The notes under the pieces are model-generated. The model searched no databases and was not told where the DNA came from. It worked only from the letters and a program-made list of their open reading frames with translations. A DNA stretch of 47,896 nt. Origin: Gymnopus androsaceus JB14. Taxonomy: Eukaryota; Basidiomycota; Agaricomycetes; Agaricales; Omphalotaceae. Where the stretch lies: contig ML769816.1 in NCBI GenBank assembly GCA_009733575.1, forward strand, positions 1 to 47,896. Direction: 5' to 3'. The position numbers and the translations under genes are program-made. Positions 1 to 10,223 of this stretch are shown piece after piece. The number at the start of each line of letters is the position of its first letter. Position 1 is the first letter of the stretch.

Positions 1-38
1 TGGTTCGAGATCCGTTTTGTGCACCAGGTCTCACAGCA
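1..38 (+). repeat. Left copy of a 2.2-kb-spaced inverted repeat
   Basis: The first ~38 bases match the reverse complement of 2163-2200 with only a few differences; the shared core contains GAGATCCGTTT and GGTCTCACAG. The window edge cuts it, so its true length is unknown. It may be one end of a transposon or simply an oppositely oriented dispersed repeat. Confidence 0.6.
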
Positions 39-123
39 TCGATTCTGCGGTGAGCCCTCCTTCAAGAGACAACGGACTAATAACTCCGGTCCCGCACCAA
101 ATCAATCCAAGAAATGTGCTGTA

Positions 124-689
124 CTATGGTTGTTCGAGATATGCTGGGACCGGGATATGCTGAATTTTGGAAAATCGCTCAATTTACACCATTCCCGTTT
201 TTGAGTGCCGACCAGGATTATTTTACAAGTTTATTAGATAGTATTTATTAATCCTAGATACTTTTCAAGACTGATATTTGAGGGTAGGAGGTATAGTAAA
301 TGCAACATCGAAATCATTGACCTCCATACCCCATCAAAGTTTAAGGAACACTATATATATGAATAGCAAGTGTTGAGCTGCGCTGCTCCAGCCAGAATAT
401 ATAATGGTAAGATCTTAAATCCAAGTTTTCTAAGGAAAATGTGAAGAATAGCGTATTGCGCAAACGAAAGACTCGTTGTTTGCCTCTAAGGTTTTTGGCG
501 CGGATCAAAAATCAGCATATCCTGGTTTTTGCTCGGGAGACGGCCGATGCAATGAGGAAATTCAAGAAAAATCTAAAATCTTATTTTGAGGGTTTTAAAG
601 GCCTACAAATCGAATTGTCTACTCAGATTTTTGATATCTTCACTGGTTGTCCCGCAATGCGATGGTCAGCATATCCTGAACAACCATAG
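124..689. mobile_element. MITE, Tc1/mariner-like, TA target duplication
   Basis: The ends are inverted repeats of about 22 bp: the left end reads CTATGGTTGTTC followed by a variant of GATATGCTG, and the right end is its reverse complement. A TA dinucleotide sits directly outside both ends (122-123 and 690-691), as expected for Tc1/mariner-type insertion. The 566-bp interior is AT-rich and repeats AGCATATCC-like words in both orientations. The longest open frame inside (82 codons) has no recognisable domain, so this is taken as non-autonomous. Confidence 0.72.
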
Positions 690-691
690 TA

Positions 692-1020
692 TGTAGGGCT
701 CACAATTGCCCAAGGGCAACAGAGTGTGCAGGGAAGGGCGGATGTGAAAAATGCTACACAGGTGTCTAGTATTGGTAACCAATGTGCGTTCGGCGTCATG
801 GGCATTTGTAGTACAATAGTTGAATTTATATTCTAGGCCCTCATGTAGATAAAATCTTGATTTAATACTTGTACATACTTGTAGTGATGCTTAGCAGCAC
901 CAAGCAGAGATGTTCCAATGCTGGCTCGAGTTCGAGGTTTTACAATGACAATAGCAGTTTTTCAATTGCTGTGATTAAGAATACAAATGTGTGACTATGA
1001 TTACAACAACTATTTACTAG
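692..1020. other. No gene seen
   Basis: AT-rich sequence between the MITE and the ubiquitin remnant. I see no coding pattern, structural RNA or clear repeat here. Confidence 0.5.
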
Positions 1021-1029
1021 ACAATGAAT

Positions 1030-1240
1030 TCAGTTTCCACCGCTAAAACGGAGGACAAGGTGAAGACTCGTCGACTCCTTCTGGATGTTGTAATCCAAAA
1101 GAGTACAGCTATCCTCGAGCTGCTTGCCGGCGAAAATGAGACGCTGTTGGTCAGGTGGGATACCCTCCTTGTCCCGGATTTTCGCTTTCACGTTGTCAAT
1201 GGTGTCGGAAGACTCGACCTCGAGAGTGATTGTCTTGGAA
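1030..1240 (-). pseudogene. Ubiquitin fragment (residues ~11-76), fused to an L18a remnant
   Basis: Read on the minus strand this is plainly ubiquitin from about residue 11: [16 protein letters not shown], then [20 protein letters not shown] and DYNIQKEST are present. It departs from the almost invariant protein in ways that suggest decay: SCTLLDYN for GRTLSDYN, an extra Ser after KEST, and LRFSGGN at the end in place of LRLRGG. The processing/conjugation site therefore reads FSGGN. The first ten residues are missing; upstream, on the same strand and with no spacer, lies the 3' end of a ribosomal protein L18a gene. It is not a known ubiquitin fusion; cellular ubiquitin fuses to L40 or S27a. 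Confidence 0.85.
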
Positions 1241-1650
1241 TTTGAGGTTCGGAACCATCAACTGCTTGATATAAGGTTGGCAAGCGTCCTCTGATCTCTC
1301 AATCTCCATGACCTGGTGTATCTAAACGAATATCAGTAATGACCTGCTATAGCAGAATACTGAGAAACATACATGAATAGACCTAAACCTTGCGCGGTGC
1401 CTAGCAACCATATCCTGTGCCTCTAATCACATCCACATGGCTAAGCTCACAGTACTCCTTGTACATGTTGTGGGTACCTAACCGCGAGTCATATCGAAGC
1501 CAGATACCAAAGCTTTTGACCTTGAGTGGCCTTTTTCGTCAAAAAGTACCAGAAGCGCGACTCGGCAACGACCTCATTGAGAGTAAAAAATTACATCCTA
1601 AGCTTTCAAGCCAGTAGGAAGGTGACGACCAATGACTTGTTACTCTTGAA
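1241..1650 (-). pseudogene. 60S ribosomal protein L18a (eL20) pseudogene
   Basis: Minus-strand pieces match eukaryotic L18a/eL20 in order. The N-terminal block QVIGRHLPT sits after a stop; then comes a SRFWYFL block, [31 protein letters not shown] and finally [13 protein letters not shown]. The pieces are in different frames with stops and an internal deletion between the FWYFL and KVKSFG blocks. A GTATGT...CCAG intron is still visible after RARFRSIH, so this is not a processed retrocopy. The natural end (LPHRV in relatives) is absent: the sequence runs after NLKF into ubiquitin codon ~11. The identity is firm from the number of ordered blocks; the gene is dead. Confidence 0.82.
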
Positions 1651-2162
1651 GACCTGCTTCTCCGAGTGCGCGGTATTCGTGAGTAGCTTACGGTGGCGAG
1701 TAGTGCAAGCGCCGGACAAGCGCTTCTATTTACAAAATTCAGCTCATGTCATCTTGAAATTCATTGGGTGAGGGCTTATCGCAAATGGGGCAGTAACCTT
1801 CAAACGGCATAAGCCATCCGGCACTTGAAAACCGCTTACCTGCCAAAAGCGGTCTTGATTTCGTTAACACCAAATCATTAAAAACACAATACCTAGCAAT
1901 TTCTACACCAAAGCGACATAGATACAAGTCAAGGAATACATAAGGTAAATCTCTCTCTTTTCTCTCTCTTTTTCTCTTTTTCCAACTTGAAAAAACTTGA
2001 ATTTCTCGAACTCTCCACGGACATAAACCATAAGCCAGAGTTCAGAGGGGCTCCTCAGAAACCCGGGTTTCTGCAAGTACGGGGGTTTCTCAATAGATTT
2101 ATCCGGCCCTCGGAGAGATAAGATTTGCCAAACAAGAGACCCTTCTTACCCATGAACCTACT
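1651..2162. other. Non-coding, polypyrimidine tract and a GAAACCC-type repeat
   Basis: Holds a CT-rich tract at about 1949-1985 and, at about 2045-2110, a repeat copy with CCCGGGTTTCT and AATAGATTTATCC. Related copies with the AATAGATTTTTCC end occur at about 19755-19830 and 20575-20665, so this is a dispersed family. A short minus-strand frame near 1740-1930 with a CPICDK motif has nothing else to support it. Confidence 0.5.
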
Positions 2163-2200
2163 CACTGTGAGACCCGGTGCACGAAACGGATCTCGGACCA
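2163..2200 (-). repeat. Right copy of the inverted repeat seen at 1-38
   Basis: Reverse complement of the left copy, with the core GAGATCCGTTT...GGTCTCACAG. The two copies bracket the TA-MITE and the L18a/ubiquitin chimera. Confidence 0.6.
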
Positions 2201-2469
2201 ATGTATCCCGAATGTCTCGCACCTAGATGTAGGTGGAGACCAAATGCGACCACCCGGGGTAACTGTGCCGTAAGGTGGGTCTGGACAGTAGTATGAGTGT
2301 TGTACGGAACAGTACAAGCCTCAGAGGTGCAAGGAACAGTGTACGGGCCACCCGCTGACGTAATCAGGAGGAAGCGGGTGGTATTGTGGTCCGATGACCA
2401 GAAATGAGTGGGAGCGGATGGAATATGGGTGAAGGGGTGGTCCAAAAAGGTGTAATAAGTCCAAATATG

Positions 2470-2712
2470 GATAATGCGGATGGAATACAGCAAATGCGGA
2501 CGGAAATAGCGTGAGAGCGGGTGGAATAGGGTGAAAGCGGGCGGAAATAGCGTGGGAGCGGACGGAATAGTGCAAAAGCGGACGGAAATAGCGTGGGAGT
2601 GGATGGAATAGGGTGAAAGCGGATGGGAATAGTGTGAGAGCGGACGGAATAGCGTGAGAGCGGATGGAAATAGCGTGGGAGCGGACGGAATTGAGTGAAA
2701 GCGGACGGTCCC
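2470..2712. repeat. Minisatellite, ~20-21-bp unit
   Basis: About eleven degenerate tandem units built on GCGGACGGAATAGCGTGAGA, varying at ACGG/ATGG and GTGGGAG/GTGAGAG. Long open frames on the minus strand here (Ser/Pro/Phe-rich) are a by-product of the repeat lacking stops and are not annotated as genes. Confidence 0.85.
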
Positions 2713-3160
2713 AGAGGTTCTAGAGGTAGCAAAACCCAAATAGGAAGCTCCCGAGGAGCTTTGGTTGTAAAGTTGTAAACAGAGATAGAAGACAGTGAGC
2801 TCTGGACATAGATTTGGTATCTACGGACAGAGCCTCGCAGTTAATGCAGATGACAGTGGGCCTTCGAACAGAGCTCGGAAGGCACAGCTGATTAGAACAG
2901 ATAGAAATAGAGAGACAGAGACAGAGACAGAGCAAAACGGGATCGATTCGGTAACAATGGTAATAACAGACTAGGGTGCATGGACTCGGGGTGTCTACTT
3001 ATATACTGTAGTGTGGCTGTGTAAGTCGTCGGGAGGGCCTGATGGATGGTTATCAAGTGCGGGAGGCACCCGGGAGGCAGGATAAGTGGTAATCACATGT
3101 AGAAAGTGCCCGGCAGGCAGGATAAATGGTAAATAAGCATGGAAAGCGCCCGCAATGTAG
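2713..3160. repeat. Purine-rich retroelement-like leader and short repeats
   Basis: Contains CAGAGACAGAGACAG-type repeats (about 2898-2935) and two diverged copies of a GGCAGGATAARTGGTAA block at about 3075-3135. The composition resembles LTR or leader sequence of fungal retrotransposons, but no LTR pair, primer-binding site or reverse transcriptase was found. Confidence 0.35.
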
Positions 3161-3164
3161 GTAA

Positions 3165-3250
3165 TGAGTGCAGGAAGTATCCGCGGACGGTCAGGAAGCG
3201 TGGGAAGTATCCGCGGACGGCCAGGAAGCGTGGGAAACATCAGCGGGTGG
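3165..3250. repeat. Short tandem repeat, 30-bp unit
   Basis: Two near-identical units and a diverged third, built on GAAGTATCCGCGGACGG followed by YCAGGAAGCGTGG. The minus-strand frame across it is a repeat artefact. Confidence 0.75.
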
Positions 3251-3419
3251 GTAGTGGATGAGAAATGAGCCAAGGCCTGACACTCACTGAACCTCACTGA
3301 ACCACATCCTAATGTGCCACCACCTATTTCTCCCAACTCATTGCTTGGCAATGATGGAATACCTATATGAGCATGCAAATTCAGCAGCAGAGGCACTGAG
3401 CATTGTTTTGACATAAGCA

Positions 3420-3545
3420 TGTATATCATCAGCAAAACCTGGGTATTGGCCATAGAAGTTATAGCAACTTATAGTAAATCATAGCAGCCATAGTTCTCTA
3501 AAGAACTATGGGGTGCTATGGGTTTCTATGAGCTCCTATGAGGTT
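3420..3545. repeat. CATAG-rich hairpin repeat, copy 1
   Basis: Short inverted CCATAG/CTATGG words (for example CATAGTTCTC followed by GAACTATGG) preceded by the word CATCAGCAAAACCTGGGT at about 3427. The same word marks the copies at 3952-4204 and 4600-4850. Confidence 0.6.
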
Positions 3546-3951
3546 ACCGAGTATTCGAGGCAACTGTCAACTCATTTCGGCATCTTGACAGCTGCCGTTC
3601 TTCCCGCCAATTCTATATAAGAATCGACGCATATGCATCGTCGCAACTTCCCCAAGTTCCTTTTCTTCCAAGTTGCTCAGTAAGTCTCCAAATTCAAGCC
3701 TTCATCTTTGTTTCGATGTGTCTAATGTTTGTAGCATTTAATTCTAAGCATCAATCGCCACTTACAGTATGGCTTCATTTATGTGTACACTAGTTATACA
3801 AGTATGTAGTTCTAGTCTCGCTACAGTGTTGTCCTAGTAGTGCTACAAACATGACAATATGATGGTTTTATTTTGGTCTCATTTGGTCGAGCGAGTGATG
3901 AAAACAATTCAAAAGAACAATATATTTAATTTAAATTAAACCCTGACATAT

Positions 3952-4204
3952 CCTGATGGACGACGTTCCCGGGAAATCCATAGCAGTCCATAGCGCCCCA
4001 TAGCAATCCATAGTTCTCCACAAAGGGTACCCTTGCTATGGGCTCCATCAGCAAAACCTGGGTGTTCTGTACAGAGCTGTACAGCTCTGTACAGAACCCA
4101 CAGCACTTATAGGACCCATAGCAAGGTACCCCTCTGTACAGAACTGTGGGATGCTATGGGTTGCTGTGGATCGCTGTGGACTTCGCGGGAACGCCGCCAT
4201 CAGG
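3952..4204. mobile_element. CATAG-rich hairpin element with inverted ends (MITE-like)
   Basis: The left end CCTGATGG..CG.CGTTCCCG is mirrored by CGGGAACGCCGCCATCAGG at the right. Between them CCATAGC/GCTATGG words and GGTACC-containing words pair across a centre that holds the palindrome GTACAGAGCTGTACAGCTCTGTAC. The whole ~250 bp should fold into one imperfect hairpin. No target duplication is clear. Confidence 0.6.
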
Positions 4205-4599
4205 GTTCTATTCAATATTGATTCAATACCAAATATATTATCATTTTGAATTGATTCCCTGGCTGGCGAGAGCGAAATACTAGCGAAATATTTATAAAAT
4301 CATTTTATTGGCAATTCCAAACACTACTAATACTACAACATACATACTCGACTCATCCAACAGGCCCACAACTGGCATAAAATTGTATACTAATTAACTG
4401 CAACCTCCTACCAGTCATCGAATCCTTCTTCAATGAGACTAAAAGATGTCATCAGATATACAATTAGAGCCTCCAAGTCAAAAATTCCAGAGAGTAGAAC
4501 TTACAGTCTGAGTTAAGTTGAGCTTAGTGGGGGAAGGAAAAGACATCGAACTTGTCAAAACCGTTGATTAAATAGCGTCCAAGGTCCCCGTTGCCGTAT
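4205..4599. other. No gene seen
   Basis: AT-rich spacer between two CATAG-type repeat copies, with no coding signal that I can defend. Confidence 0.4.
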
Positions 4600-4850
4600 C
4601 CATCAGCTGGGAATGACAGGTGTCAGAATGCTCGAGCAACGGTCAACCTACAGCATCTTACAGGACCTCATAGGACCTCATAGCATTCCACAGCACTGTA
4701 CAGTGCTGTGGCTGCTATGGATTGCTATAAGCTGCTATAGGTGCTGTAGCGTTCACCCAGGTTCTGCTGATGTCTATGAGTGCTATGAGTGCTGTGGAGA
4801 ACTCCACAGTTCTCCACAGCACACCCAGGTTTTGCTGATGATGCTCAATG
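4600..4850. repeat. CATAG-rich hairpin repeat, copy 3
   Basis: Same vocabulary as the element at 3952-4204: CACAGCACTGTACAGTGCTG palindrome, GCTATGG/CCATAG words, and two inverted occurrences of the CCCAGGTT(C/T)TGCTGATG word near 4757 and 4822. Confidence 0.6.
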
Positions 4851-4869
4851 ATTCAAGAATTGGATAGTC

Positions 4870-5237
4870 TTGAGGAGATGTTTATGGTGTTTGGATCCAT
4901 TAGCTTTGATGGCCTAGTCTATTGGTAATGCTGGCAGAGGTATTTTGTAGCTGTTATCCTGAGCAATATAGGTACTTATATGCATTCCCAGCAGATGTAA
5001 TTTTGCTGCTGAACAGGCATTCAGAAAAATATGAGGTTCGAGAAAGAGTGATTAAAGACCAAAAATGTTAATTCCACAAAAAAACATCAGTAAATACTAA
5101 ACTGAATTCTTGCCCAAAGCAATCATCAACCTCGAGTCTTGACTGCCGCGCGCCAAGTTTTCCACTCTCAATCACATTGTAAGCTATTCTTTATTACGTT
5201 TACGTTCTCGAAGCCTGAAGCCTCAATTCTCATCTAG
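4870..5237. other. No gene seen
   Basis: AT-rich spacer before the phosphatase remnant; no repeat or coding signal recognised. Confidence 0.4.
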
Positions 5238-5890
5238 ATGAACTCCTATTATCATATGCGGCGCCTTGTCAGGTCTGATCACTTCTGTTCCGCCCATCTA
5301 GACACAAAAAAATCAAGAGATGGAGGTGTCAAGTTTAGACCTGCCCATGCACAAGCATACATGATTCCCTTTTGCGAATATCTCTTCCATTCACTGGAAA
5401 CAAGGCGTTGGCTCGATACTATGGTCTGGAGCTCGGCGCAGCCACGAAACGTTGATGATATGGTTCATCACGTATTCGGAGACCTTGCGAACGATCTAAA
5501 AGCTATTTGGGCGAGATACGCTTGGCTTAACCTACGAGATGTACAATGAGTTCCACTCCTCGACGATTCCACCACGAAAGCCAGCCTTCAGCCGTGGAAC
5601 CATATCCTCGTTAAAGAATGCAGGGTAGAAGAGCGCAAACATGACTTGGGCGTCTTTTCCCACAAGATTCGTCCAGCAAACCTTCCAAACCATACTCCAA
5701 GAAAGGCACTAGAAAAGGAGAAGGAAATTTCGGCGATGACGGACAGAATGTTGTCGAAACTTTCTCTCAAGGATTCGGAAGAGCAATGTGACAGATACGA
5801 CGATTTCCTGCTCGCTGTTGTAGGCATTCTTGATGCTCTGGAATACGAGAATTCTGTCACTGCTTGGCTTCAAAGCGGTGGTATCGTTCT
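5238..5890 (+). pseudogene. FCP1/NIF-like (HAD) phosphatase remnant
   Basis: Blocks of the fungal FCP1-like (NLI-interacting factor, HAD superfamily) phosphatase family occur in order: an FCEYLFHSLETRRWLDTMVW-like block, WSSAQPRNVDDMV, LKAIWAR, then after a TGA at 5547-5549 LDDSTTKASLQPWNH and finally a DDFLLAVVGILDAL-like tail with TAWLQSGG. LDDS and the lysine of STTKA correspond to the second half of the HAD active site. The catalytic DxDxT block normally near the N-terminus is not visible. Just before the TGA another frame reads DTLGLTYEMYNEF, the expected continuation after IWAR, so a frameshift plus a deletion have removed the middle. It lies 340 bp upstream of the amylase remnant on the same strand. 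Function is lost on this reading. Confidence 0.75.
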
Positions 5891-6231
5891 TTGCGGGAAA
5901 GAAAGTCTACCGTCGTTGGCGTTGGCCGTGCAAGTTGGTTGTCATGCGCACCTCGCTGCTCGGCTTTCCGACAAGAGCACGATTCTTCGCGATCTCTTAC
6001 CTCCGGCGCTACCACGCGGTAGACACGTAACGCGCCAACCAGGAAGTTCGCCGTCGAGCTCGCGGCGTTCTACACACGTAAGACAACAGACGAACGTCCA
6101 TGTAACAGCCTGTGTCACTTCAACCCCGACCGGTATTGTAATCAACCGCGCGAGCATCGATTAACTTTAAGTACTCTCTTTTCCCGTCAACTTCCTTCTA
6201 TTTTACCATTGCCCATCACTCTTATTTTGTC
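5891..6231. other. Decayed spacer between two pseudogenes
   Basis: Several overlapping open frames exist but none has a recognisable domain. It includes the presumed lost 3' end of the phosphatase and the promoter side of the amylase. Confidence 0.4.
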
Positions 6232-8821
6232 ATGTCTGGAGATGCAAACGCTGAATCATCCCCACCCAAGGCGCGCACAACTCATTACATGAGTCAATCC
6301 AGGTTTCTATTTTCGCTCAGTGTCGTCATCGATTTACAGACTTCATGGTTTCCGGACGATAGCTCGCTTGCACTGGACTCGAAGCTGAATTCACAAAGCA
6401 TAAATTCCTACTACGCTCATCGAACTACTTACCCACACTGCACGTCTTGTGGCGAAGGTACCCACTGAGAACTGGACCTCAGCGATTGCCACCTAACACT
6501 CTCCAGCTGATATTCGGTATTAGTGCTTGTGGGATTCAGCGTAAGTGGCACGCGTCCTTGACCAATTTACCCACACTTACGCCAATATGCGCGTCGATTT
6601 ACTCCACATAGCCCCAACCAAAGCCGCTGGGCAAAATTCCGTTGGATACGACGTGTACGACTTGTACGACTTGGGAGAATTCGACCAGAAAGGCGGAAGA
6701 AGAACCAAGTATGGGACGAAGGAAGAACTGATGGAAGCTGTTAAGAAGGCTCATGAGAATGGAATCGTCACTTATGTCGACGCTGTGTTGAATCATAGAT
6801 TCGGAGCAGATAGGCCGGAAACGTTTGGTGCTGTCGAAGTTGATGAGAATGATAGAACGAAGGAGATTTCGGATTTAGTAGTATATCAAGGTGTGTGAAC
6901 CCCTCTTGGCTGATCGTGGCTCATTCTTTTGTCAGGGATAGGACGGGATTTGACTTTGCGGCCGTGGGACAAGGTTCTCACACAAACTTGGTCTACCTCG
7001 GTCGCGATTGATACTAATGCCCTCGCTCTCCAGTACAGCGCCTTGAAATGGAACTTTAACCACTTACAGGTGTGGACCAACGATGAAAATCAGAGAAATT
7101 CCATTTACCTCAACCATTCGGGGTCGCGCACACAAGCTCGGGCCCACACAGGAGTCGCCCCCTACGGACCTACCCCGCCCAAGACATTACCATTCTCGAT
7201 CACGTCCGCCCCGTTCATCCCGCCTCCATCTCTCGCCCTTCTGATCACACCTCCTCGGCAAGCTCCAACCCTTACAAGCTCGGCTGCGAGATATAGATCA
7301 TAAACCTCCTCGCGACACTGCGAGATATCATCTCCCTGGCGCGCCAGAAGACACCGGGTTCTGAAAGCGCTGGGCGCCAGCCACGTCTTCCGCTTTGATG
7401 CCCGTAACGCGGCTCCACCGTGCTTGTTCCGCTCTCGTCGCCGGCTCACCCGTCACTCAACTGGACACCCGCTCACCCGCCACACACGCCTCGACCCGAA
7501 GCTCTTACCTGCCCGCGAGTTATGTCAAGCGCCACTCCACCCCCCCCGGCGGCGCTCGCCTGATGACCACTCCGCTTGCGACACTCACCGCCGGCACACG
7601 CCACGGTGTCTTCCGCCTCCACCGGGCATTGTTGGAAAGATTCATATCGGAGGATCCTTGGAAGGAGTATCTTGGATGGATCGTGGACGAGGTGGACTCA
7701 CAACATTTCTTGCGAGTCGCTCATGCCGCCTTCCGGAGCACATAATGCCAATCTTATACAAAACATGCGCTCCCAACGACTCCTCATCTACCCCGCTGCC
7801 ATACGTTTTAGTGTCTTCGATGCTCCCTTGCACTACAACTTGAAAGAAGCAGGCGATCGCGGAGCAGAGTATGATATGAGAGCAATTTGGGATGGGACCG
7901 TCGTACAGAAGAGGCCCATTGATGCTGTTACTTTGGTGGATAATCACGAGTACGTATGCTTTTACCATTCCCCTCTTCGGTCCTTTCCTACTCTTCTTGT
8001 TCACTGACTTGGCGTTTTGGATTCTAGCACGGTCAGTACGCACGTTATGTTGGCTTTGAATCTGATCTTATTCGTGCTCTCAACAGCAAGTTGGCCAATC
8101 CCTTGAAAGCTGGGTCTCACCTACTTTCAAACCTCTTGCGTATGCGTTGATTTTACTCAGGCCGTCTGGATATCCGTGCGTTCTGCGCCCAAGGCCCAGT
8201 TCCCATTCCATGGCTTCATGTCATACTAATTCCTGCCATTCTAGCTGTGTATTCTGGGGCGACCTTTATGGTACCGCTGGTCCCGAGGGTAATCCCCAAA
8301 AACCCGTCTCCCAACTCGCAGATCTTATTCGGGCTAGGAAGCTTTACGCGTACGGAGAACTGAGGGATTATTGGGATCATATGAATTGCGTTGGGTGAGT
8401 AGCTAGCTTCCTGATGTGTTTTTCCGCATCCGAGAGATATTGAATTTGTGATAGATGGGTGCGTACTGGAGACGAGAAACGACCTGGTTGCGCTGTGGTC
8501 CTTTGTAATGGGGGCGAAGGGTATGTACCAGTTCAACTTTATCCTAGGCTTGAAAAATGTTGACCATTGTCATTTTCCATAGATTCAAGCGGATGGAAGT
8601 TGGAAAGGTATGCATCCAGCTATCGTCATATTTCGTAATTATTCATTCTCTTGCTATCGTAGGAACACGCAAACGAAACATGGACCGATTTGTTGGGATG
8701 GTACCAGGGAGAGGTTACTATCGGTGAGGACGGCTGGGCTGAATTCAAGTGCTCCGCGATGAGTGTTAGTGTTTGGGTGAAGAAGGATGCTAATGGTAGA
8801 GATGAGTTTGGAAAAGCATAA
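6232..8821 (+). pseudogene. GH13 alpha-amylase (GH13_5-like), 5' half decayed, 3' half intact
   Basis: Glycoside hydrolase family 13, intracellular type, which hydrolyses alpha-1,4-glucans. In the 5' half GYDVYDLYDLGEFDQKGG and conserved region I (VDAVLNH, ~6775-6800) are readable, then WNFNHL and DENQRNSIYL in shifting frames; region II FRFDA survives near 7387-7401 inside a scrambled GC-rich stretch. From ~7795 it becomes clean: FSVFDAPLHYN, IWDGTVVQKRP, VTLVDNHDTQ (region IV), WVSPTFKPLAY, YPCVFWGDLYG, VSQLADLIRARK, VGWVRTGDE and the stop at 8819-8821. Introns in the clean part: 7950-8027, 8032-8086, 8176-8244, 8395-8454, 8521-8582, 8608-8662. The exon between the first two is only 4 nt (8028-8031). 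A likely ATG is at 6232, but the N-terminus and the catalytic Glu region are not recoverable. Confidence 0.85.
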
Positions 8822-9740
8822 ACAAAGCGAGATTTTATGTACTCATAGATAGATAGATAGATACTCGGCGTGGTCCCGTTGCGGTATATGTACTGAATTG
8901 AATTTGGGAGATAATAGAGAATATTCGTATTCAAAGTTTAACTTTCTCCAGCGCTCGATGTACTAATTAGGATACACGGACCGGAACGAACGACCTGCTC
9001 CACTTGAATAGCATAGCCATCACTTTCAGCCGCCTGCCAAGAACCTGATAACGAACGCTTTGGCGCCTCTCCATTTTTGATCTTTAAACTCCGAGCTTCG
9101 GCTGAGCTTCAGTTGGTTTTTACTAGACGTGCTTTCTCTCAAGATTGTCCCCCAAGGACTTTTCACGAATTCATTTTCAGGATGCCCAGCGTTAGAGCAA
9201 TACATATCTTTTGTCTGGGAGTACAGCGAATTTAAGATTCGAGTTAAAGGAAAGGATCGTGTACTACAGCTGTGGCTGGGCTTTCATGTAAACTCTCGTG
9301 AAATTACTAGTTGGCCCAAATCAAACGTTCTGTCTAGCCTGGCAAGTGCACCTTTCCTTGGGTAAATGCTGAGCATTTTTTGTACCCTGCTTGGACAAAT
9401 ATTCAGCTTCTGGTTGTTCTGAGATAGCAGCGATAGCCTTGAACGTAGAAATCCTGTGTGGGCGAAGTCCAGATAGGATTGTTCAAGTTCATTGCGGAAG
9501 GCTGTAGTCTAATAGTAACTAGGAGAAGGAGTCATGAGCTGTATTTTGACGATATCAAGTATAGCGCACAACATATGCCTGGCATCACATCGAGATAGAA
9601 TGAATAGGTATGAGCGGCAGCTGTTAAAATTTATAGATTATTTAAAATGTTGATCATTTTACCTGTGGTCGGGATAAGTCAGTTTTCGGCGTTGAAGGTT
9701 ATTGTGAGGTTCCCAAGGGCTCCTTGATTAAATATGTATG
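8822..9740. other. Intergenic, possible minus-strand gene tail
   Basis: A minus-strand frame at about 8950-9080 reads SGSWQAAESDGYAIQVEQVV followed by RSGPC and looks protein-like, perhaps the 3' end of another broken gene, but I cannot name it. GATA microsatellite (8846-8861) just after the amylase stop. Nothing else recognised. Confidence 0.3.
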
Positions 9741-9742
9741 TA

Positions 9743-9900
9743 TGGCGGACTAAAGGGTGAAAAAATAATTCACCACACGCGCAACAAAATCACTACGCAG
9801 GCAACACAATCACTATGCACGCAACACAATCACTATGCACGCAACACAATCACTATGCATGCAACACAATCGCTACGCGCACATTACAATTACCAATTAT
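9743..9900 (+). repeat. GGCGGAC dispersed repeat with 20-bp tandem units, copy A
   Basis: Begins with ATGGCGGAC(T/C)AAAG and GTGAAAAAATAATTCACCAC, then tandem units of CACGCAACACAATCACTATG. The same element, including the leader, lies inverted at about 20940-21131. Confidence 0.8.
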
Positions 9901-10223
9901 TGTGCACGTGCTTGATATTTATCACATACGCCCACAAAACACAGTGCGCACACATACTCCATCTCTGCATGCTAAACTCTGGGAGGCGTAACACACCAAA
10001 GTCAAATTCAAATTATCTTATACTTGCAAGCTCCCAGTGTACTTCGAAAAACCACTGAGTTCAGGAGATAGTGGTATGATGAGGCAGTTAAAAGCAACAG
10101 GTATCAATTGATATAGATGTACTGGAGTAGTAGAAGATGTATTATGAGAGTATAGTATATTGGTGCACCGGACTGGCGCAGTGAGATGAAGGAGACAGAT
10201 TATTAAAGGTGAGGGTAGGTGCA

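Noticed and set aside
2158..2739. A 193-codon minus-strand frame rich in Ser, Pro, Phe and His
   Set aside because: It lies over a 20-21-bp minisatellite and all three minus-strand frames are open there, so the openness comes from the repeat, not selection.
7162..7449. Overlapping frames in the GC-rich block of the amylase as separate genes
   Set aside because: FRFDA and IDH-like blocks show it is decayed amylase sequence; the frames are random consequences of high GC.
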